Source of the DNA: Planctomycetota bacterium
GTDB lineage: Bacteria; Planctomycetota; Planctomycetia; Planctomycetales; Planctomycetaceae
Assembly (NCBI GenBank): GCA_018242525.1
Contig: JAFEBS010000074.1
Coordinates: forward strand, 1-64,000
Reading direction: 5' to 3'
DNA: 64,000 nucleotides
The translations under genes were made by a program, and so were the position numbers. Position 1 is the first letter of the stretch; every line of letters begins with the position of its first letter. Under the pieces are notes generated by a model that was not told the origin of the DNA, ran no database searches, and saw nothing but the letters and a program-made list of their open reading frames with translations. This document shows, piece by piece, positions 60,494 to 64,000 of this stretch.

Positions 60494-62752
60494 ATGGGCA
60501 AGCCCCTGGAAAAACCTGCTGCTCGGTCTCGACCGGGATCAAAGACTTCGACTCCCGACAGCGTCGGTCTGCGCCAATTATGGCAAGTGGTGTGGTCTGG
60601 TGCGGTTGTCAGCATCTTCTTCGCACGGTTCTTCCTTCCTGCAGAATCGGCCTCGCAGGGGGATACGCTCTGGGTGGCCGGACTGTGGATGCTGTGTGCC
60701 GTGGCCTGGGGCCTGGGGAATTGGCGGGCCACCGATCGAATTCGAGGGGATTGGCTGGACGGGGCCGTGGCACTCTGGATTGGAGGTCAAGTCGTTTCCG
60801 CCGGCGTGGTCATCCTGACCACAGGCGACAAGCGATCGGCGGCCAATCAGGCGTGGGAATGGGTCGCGACCGGAGTCGTCTGGCTGATTCTACGACATGG
60901 GTTTTTGGCAGATGCCCGGCGAAACGCCCTGCTCCGCGGCCTGATTGTGACGGGCGCAGTGCTGGGAGGATTTGGGTTGTATCAGCACTACGTGTCACAT
61001 CCACGACTGGTTGCCGAATATGGTCCACTGTTTGATCGGTATCGGACGGCCACGGGTCCCGAGATGGCCGCCGTAGCTCAAAAGCTCGCTCAAGCCGGGA
61101 TTCCCACCGAGGGGCCCGGACTGGTGTTGTTTGAAAAGCGGCTGCGTGACAGTCGCGAACCGATGGGATTGTTCGCGCTGGCCAACACGTTTGGCGGATG
61201 TCTGGCGGTGTTCCTGCTGTTGACTCTGGCGCAGATCCTTGCCGCTCGCAAATATGGTTCAGGATGGCAGATCCTCGTGCCGCTCGTGCTGACTGCCGGC
61301 CTGTTGGGATGGTGTCTGCTGCTCACCAAGAGTCGCACGGCGTGGGTGGGAACGGCGTGTGGTCTGCTGGTTCTGCTGTTGGATCAGATTCGCATCGCGA
61401 CAAGTTTTCGGCGGTTCCTGTGGCCCGCGTTCTGGTCGATGATGTTGATCGTCGTTGGCAGCGGTTTGGTGCTGTCGCTGGGGGGGCTGGATCAACAGGT
61501 GTTGTCTGAGGCACCCAAGTCATTGGCCTATCGGCTGCAGTACTGGCAAGCGACCAGTCATTTGATCGCGGATCACCCGTGGCTGGGCGTGGGGCCGGGC
61601 AACTTTCGTCAGCATTACCTGAAATACAAGTTGCCCGAAGCGAGTGAGGAAATTGCGGATCCTCACAACCTGTTTTTCGAAGTGGCAGCGACGGGGGGGC
61701 TGTTTTCGGCGCTGGGTCTGGCCGCGTTCCTGACGCTGGCGTTTGTCTTGACGCGTTGCCCAGTTGAATCCGAATTGGTGGCTGCGAGCGAAAATCCGAA
61801 GAATGAGTTTTCAGTCCCCACCTATTGGGCAGCCAGCGTGGCACCTCTTCTGGCGTTCCTGGGAACGTTGTACTGCTGGGGGCAATGGGACGACCAGTTG
61901 CTGGTCTTTGCGGTCGTTTGGGCAGCGGTGGCCTGGGTGTTTTTCCCGTCCCGTCGTGATGGTCTACGGATGGCAACGTCTGCAATCGATTCGTCGCGGG
62001 CGGCACGGGCTGCCGCGATCGCATTAACGATCCATTTACTGGGCGCGGGGGGAATCGCGTATCCCGCCGTCTGCCAACTGCTGCTGGCGCTACTTGTGCT
62101 CAGTTTGCGTCCGCCTGTTCCGGAACCTTCAGTCGCCTCGCGGTGGTCGTGGCAACGGCCGTTGATCGGGCTGGCAAACCTGGTGCTCTTGATCGGCCTG
62201 GTTCTGACCGGATTGATTCCCGTTCTTCGTTGTCGAGGTCTGTTGGAGGCTGGAGATCTGGCCGTTCTGACTCCTGGAACTCCTGGTCGAGCGGTGGCGC
62301 AATTGTACCAGCAAGCCGGAAGGGCGGACGAGTGGTCACCGGACCCGTGGCGACATCAGTTCGAGGCGGCCAATCGGGGAATTCAGTCCAACGAATCATT
62401 TGACAACGCCGTAAAGGATTTGGCCGAAGTCATTCGGCGCGATCCGTATAATTTCTGGCCTCCGCAAACTCTGGGAGCGGTCTGGAATCGGAAATGGCAG
62501 GGATCGAAGCAACCGGCAGACCTGGACCAGGCCGTGGCGTGGTTCCGGCGCGCCCATGAACTGTATCCGACAAACTCGATCATCACGGCGGATTTGGCGC
62601 TGGCGTTGGAATCGGCCGGAGCGGCGACCGAGGCGAAGAGGAAGGCGAAGCAGGCATTAACTCAGGATGATCTCAATCATCAAAAAGGACACGTGGATCG
62701 ATACTTGCCGGAATCGCTGCGAATACCGCTGGAAACATTGGCGGCCCCGTAG
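60494..62752 (+). CDS. O-antigen ligase/polymerase-like membrane protein with TPR tail
   Basis: A 752-residue protein with about 12 membrane helices and the Wzy_C/WaaL signature GVGPGNFRQHYLKYKLPEASEE, followed by DPHNLFFEVAATGGLFSALGL (about 357-405). A large loop (about 160-225) before it is normal for the family. After about residue 600 comes a soluble TPR-like region (FDNAVKDLAEVIRRDPYNFWPPQTLGAV, LDQAVAWFRRAHELYPTNSIITADLALALE). It could polymerise or ligate the polysaccharide begun by the upstream transferase; which of the two cannot be told from sequence. The stop TAG (62750-62752) is part of a GTAGCC hairpin repeat. Confidence 0.85.
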   Translation: MGKPLEKPAARSRPGSKTSTPDSVGLRQLWQVVWSGAVVSIFFARFFLPAESASQGDTLWVAGLWMLCAVAWGLGNWRATDRIRGDWLDGAVALWIGGQVVSAGVVILTTGDKRSAANQAWEWVATGVVWLILRHGFLADARRNALLRGLIVTGAVLGGFGLYQHYVSHPRLVAEYGPLFDRYRTATGPEMAAVAQKLAQAGIPTEGPGLVLFEKRLRDSREPMGLFALANTFGGCLAVFLLLTLAQILAARKYGSGWQILVPLVLTAGLLGWCLLLTKSRTAWVGTACGLLVLLLDQIRIATSFRRFLWPAFWSMMLIVVGSGLVLSLGGLDQQVLSEAPKSLAYRLQYWQATSHLIADHPWLGVGPGNFRQHYLKYKLPEASEEIADPHNLFFEVAATGGLFSALGLAAFLTLAFVLTRCPVESELVAASENPKNEFSVPTYWAASVAPLLAFLGTLYCWGQWDDQLLVFAVVWAAVAWVFFPSRRDGLRMATSAIDSSRAARAAAIALTIHLLGAGGIAYPAVCQLLLALLVLSLRPPVPEPSVASRWSWQRPLIGLANLVLLIGLVLTGLIPVLRCRGLLEAGDLAVLTPGTPGRAVAQLYQQAGRADEWSPDPWRHQFEAANRGIQSNESFDNAVKDLAEVIRRDPYNFWPPQTLGAVWNRKWQGSKQPADLDQAVAWFRRAHELYPTNSIITADLALALESAGAATEAKRKAKQALTQDDLNHQKGHVDRYLPESLRIPLETLAAP

Positions 62753-62771
62753 CCGACGCTGCCAGCGTCGG
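62749..62771 (+). repeat. Single GTAGCC hairpin at the ligase stop codon
   Basis: GTAGCC, with stem ccgacgct + gcc + agcgtcgg (62753-62771). The TAG inside GTAGCC is the stop codon of the preceding gene. Further into the gap, near 62811-62825 and 62857-62875, lie tggggg-cagacccca and ggagggcaggcccc, remnants of another palindromic family. No gene is seen in 62772-63010. Confidence 0.75.
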
Positions 62772-63010
62772 TCTGACTGGCTTTTGTCGACATGGGCTTT
62801 GCTTACAAATTGGGGGCAGACCCCAGCCACAGGTGCCTGATTTGAATAGAAATCACATTGGGAGGGCAGGCCCCATTTGTTGGGCAAAGCCGGTCGGCCG
62901 ACAGAGAATTCCTCACCGAGAATGACTCCGGCAACCGTCTGCCGTAAAATCCGTACTTGTTAACCGCCTATCAGATTCGCCATTTTTCCGTCAACGAAGA
63001 GGACTGTTCG

Positions 63011-64000
63011 ATGAAGCCTGTGCAACTGGTACTGACCGTCGTCTTCGCGGTCACCGCGCTGAGTTTGACAGTCTGGCTGGGGAAGCAGCAGGGAGAGATT
63101 CCGGCGATCAGCCCAGCGGCAGCCACTGTGGGGCAGACTGAGTTGACGATCCCCGCACAGGGCCCCTTCGGTAAGGCGGTGGCGACAGAGACGACGTTCG
63201 ATTTCGGCAGCCTGGAGCTTGGAAATTCGGGGTCACACGTGTTCGTGATCAAGAACGAAGGACAAGGTCCGCTGCGCGTCAGGCATGGCGGCACATCTTG
63301 CGGCCAATGTACGTTTGGGAAAGTGTCCCCGGAAGATGAAGATATTCCTCCCGGTGAATCCGCCGAAGTCGAAGTCAAATGGACCATCAAGGTCGGTGCA
63401 CCAAAGTTCCATCAATCGGCGACCGTCTATACCACGGATCCCAATAACAAAAAACTGTCGTTCGGGATCATTGGCGCGGTCGACCAACCGCTGCACATGG
63501 TACCCGAAGGGACCTGGACGACGGGGGACTTAAGCGATAAAGAGACCACCACCCTTGAGGGGGTTCTGTATTCCACGCTGGTGGATGCGATCCCGATTGA
63601 GCGCGCCGAGTGTGCCAGTCCACTGGTCAAGGTCACGTGGGAGCCGATGTCGAAGGAAGAACTCAGGAAGAAGACGCCGTCGTCATCGCCGATGCCGTCG
63701 GCTCAAGAAAAGCCGGCGTTGTGTGGCATGAAGATCAAGGTTCAGATCGATCCTGCCACGAGCGTGGGGCCGTTTCGTGAATTGGTCAAGCTCCACACGG
63801 GGGTGCGTGACGGGTTGGTGCTGGATATCCATCTTTCGGGTCGGCGGCCCGGTCCGATTGAACTCAAGGGACCGGGGGTAAACATCGAAAACAATCTTGT
63901 GGTCCTGGGCGAATTCCCTGCGGAAACGGGCAAAAAGTCCAAGATCCAGATGTACGTCCGCAACCTGGATGGGGAGTTGGAGGCAACGCAACTGGATCCT
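63011..64000 (+). CDS. DUF1573 domain protein (5' part, runs off the window)
   Basis: 330 codons of an exported protein without a stop before the window ends. It starts MKPVQLVLTVVFAVTALSLTVWLG, a signal peptide or membrane anchor, and continues to a DUF1573 domain at about 55-155: FDFGSLELGNSGSHVFVIKNEG, TSCGQCTFGKVSPEDEDIPPGES, VYTTDPNNKKLSFGIIGAV. DUF1573 is an immunoglobulin-like (ASH/PapD-like) fold common in Planctomycetes and Bacteroidetes; its ligand is unknown. A second similar beta domain seems to begin near 200 (CGMKIKVQIDPATSVGPFRELVKLHT). gaagagga is about 8 bases before the ATG. Confidence 0.85.
   Translation, partial: MKPVQLVLTVVFAVTALSLTVWLGKQQGEIPAISPAAATVGQTELTIPAQGPFGKAVATETTFDFGSLELGNSGSHVFVIKNEGQGPLRVRHGGTSCGQCTFGKVSPEDEDIPPGESAEVEVKWTIKVGAPKFHQSATVYTTDPNNKKLSFGIIGAVDQPLHMVPEGTWTTGDLSDKETTTLEGVLYSTLVDAIPIERAECASPLVKVTWEPMSKEELRKKTPSSSPMPSAQEKPALCGMKIKVQIDPATSVGPFRELVKLHTGVRDGLVLDIHLSGRRPGPIELKGPGVNIENNLVVLGEFPAETGKKSKIQMYVRNLDGELEATQLDP

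Overview
The window is a 64 kb chromosomal segment of a planctomycete (Planctomycetota, most likely Planctomycetales). The evidence is a set of lineage-typical families: a DUF1549/DUF1553 protein with a planctomycete cytochrome c motif next to a DUF1501 protein, a DUF1559 pilin-like protein, a DUF1598 protein, a DUF1573 protein, a mitochondrial-type EF-G with an AHIDSGKTT P-loop, and genes of tetrahydromethanopterin (H4MPT)-linked C1 metabolism. No rRNA, tRNA, CRISPR array or prophage was seen.

Layout. 1-4000: end of an unknown gene, then the DUF1549/1553 + DUF1501 pair. 4000-6700: a small HUH (Y1) transposase of RAYT type surrounded by about 77-bp imperfect palindromes (REPINs), and an unknown gene with an internal duplication. 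6789-10080: mannonate dehydratase, an Nramp-like membrane protein without the Nramp signature residues, and a DUF434 protein. 10221-16100: LamG-type secreted protein, CnoX/YbbN-like thioredoxin-TPR protein, DUF1598 protein. 16285-18712: three translationally coupled genes (alcohol dehydrogenase-like, CitG-like, PTPS-like). 18911-26854: EF-G, two small lipoproteins, pyruvate phosphate dikinase, DUF1559 protein. 27488-35061: prolyl oligopeptidase, a Gly-rich secreted protein, a zinc-ribbon/YfaP-like membrane protein, a malate/lactate-type dehydrogenase and an S9 peptidase. 35343-38427: methenyl-H4MPT cyclohydrolase (mch), a RimK-type ATP-grasp ligase and an inositol-monophosphatase-like protein. 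39022-45372: LarE-like protein, a di-haem-motif secreted protein, ThiO, Dtd, AccA. 45708-52867: TPR/GT41 O-GlcNAc-transferase-like protein, cytochrome bd-type oxidase (cydAB), an IlvD/Edd dehydratase. 53303-58894: Cys-rich secreted protein, Ser/Thr kinase with a formylglycine-enzyme-like domain, NmrA-like protein, YhaM-like exonuclease, TPR protein. 59354-64000: polyprenyl-phosphate sugar-1-P transferase, O-antigen-ligase-like protein, and the start of a DUF1573 protein.

Genes that plausibly work together: the mch and CitG-like/PTPS-like loci both point to H4MPT-dependent C1 transfer, split over two places 17 kb apart. CydA and CydB form one oxidase. The polyprenyl-P transferase and the ligase-like protein are probably one polysaccharide operon.

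The most distinctive content is dispersed repeats. (i) A REPIN family sits with its presumed RAYT transposase, with one copy inside the RAYT reading frame. (ii) A family of short hairpins starts GTAGCY, with stems that change on both sides while the loop stays constant. (iii) A 90-bp palindrome is inserted in frame inside the DUF1553 domain. (iv) There is a family of ACTAGCCCG palindromes. Intergenic spaces are largely built from these elements.
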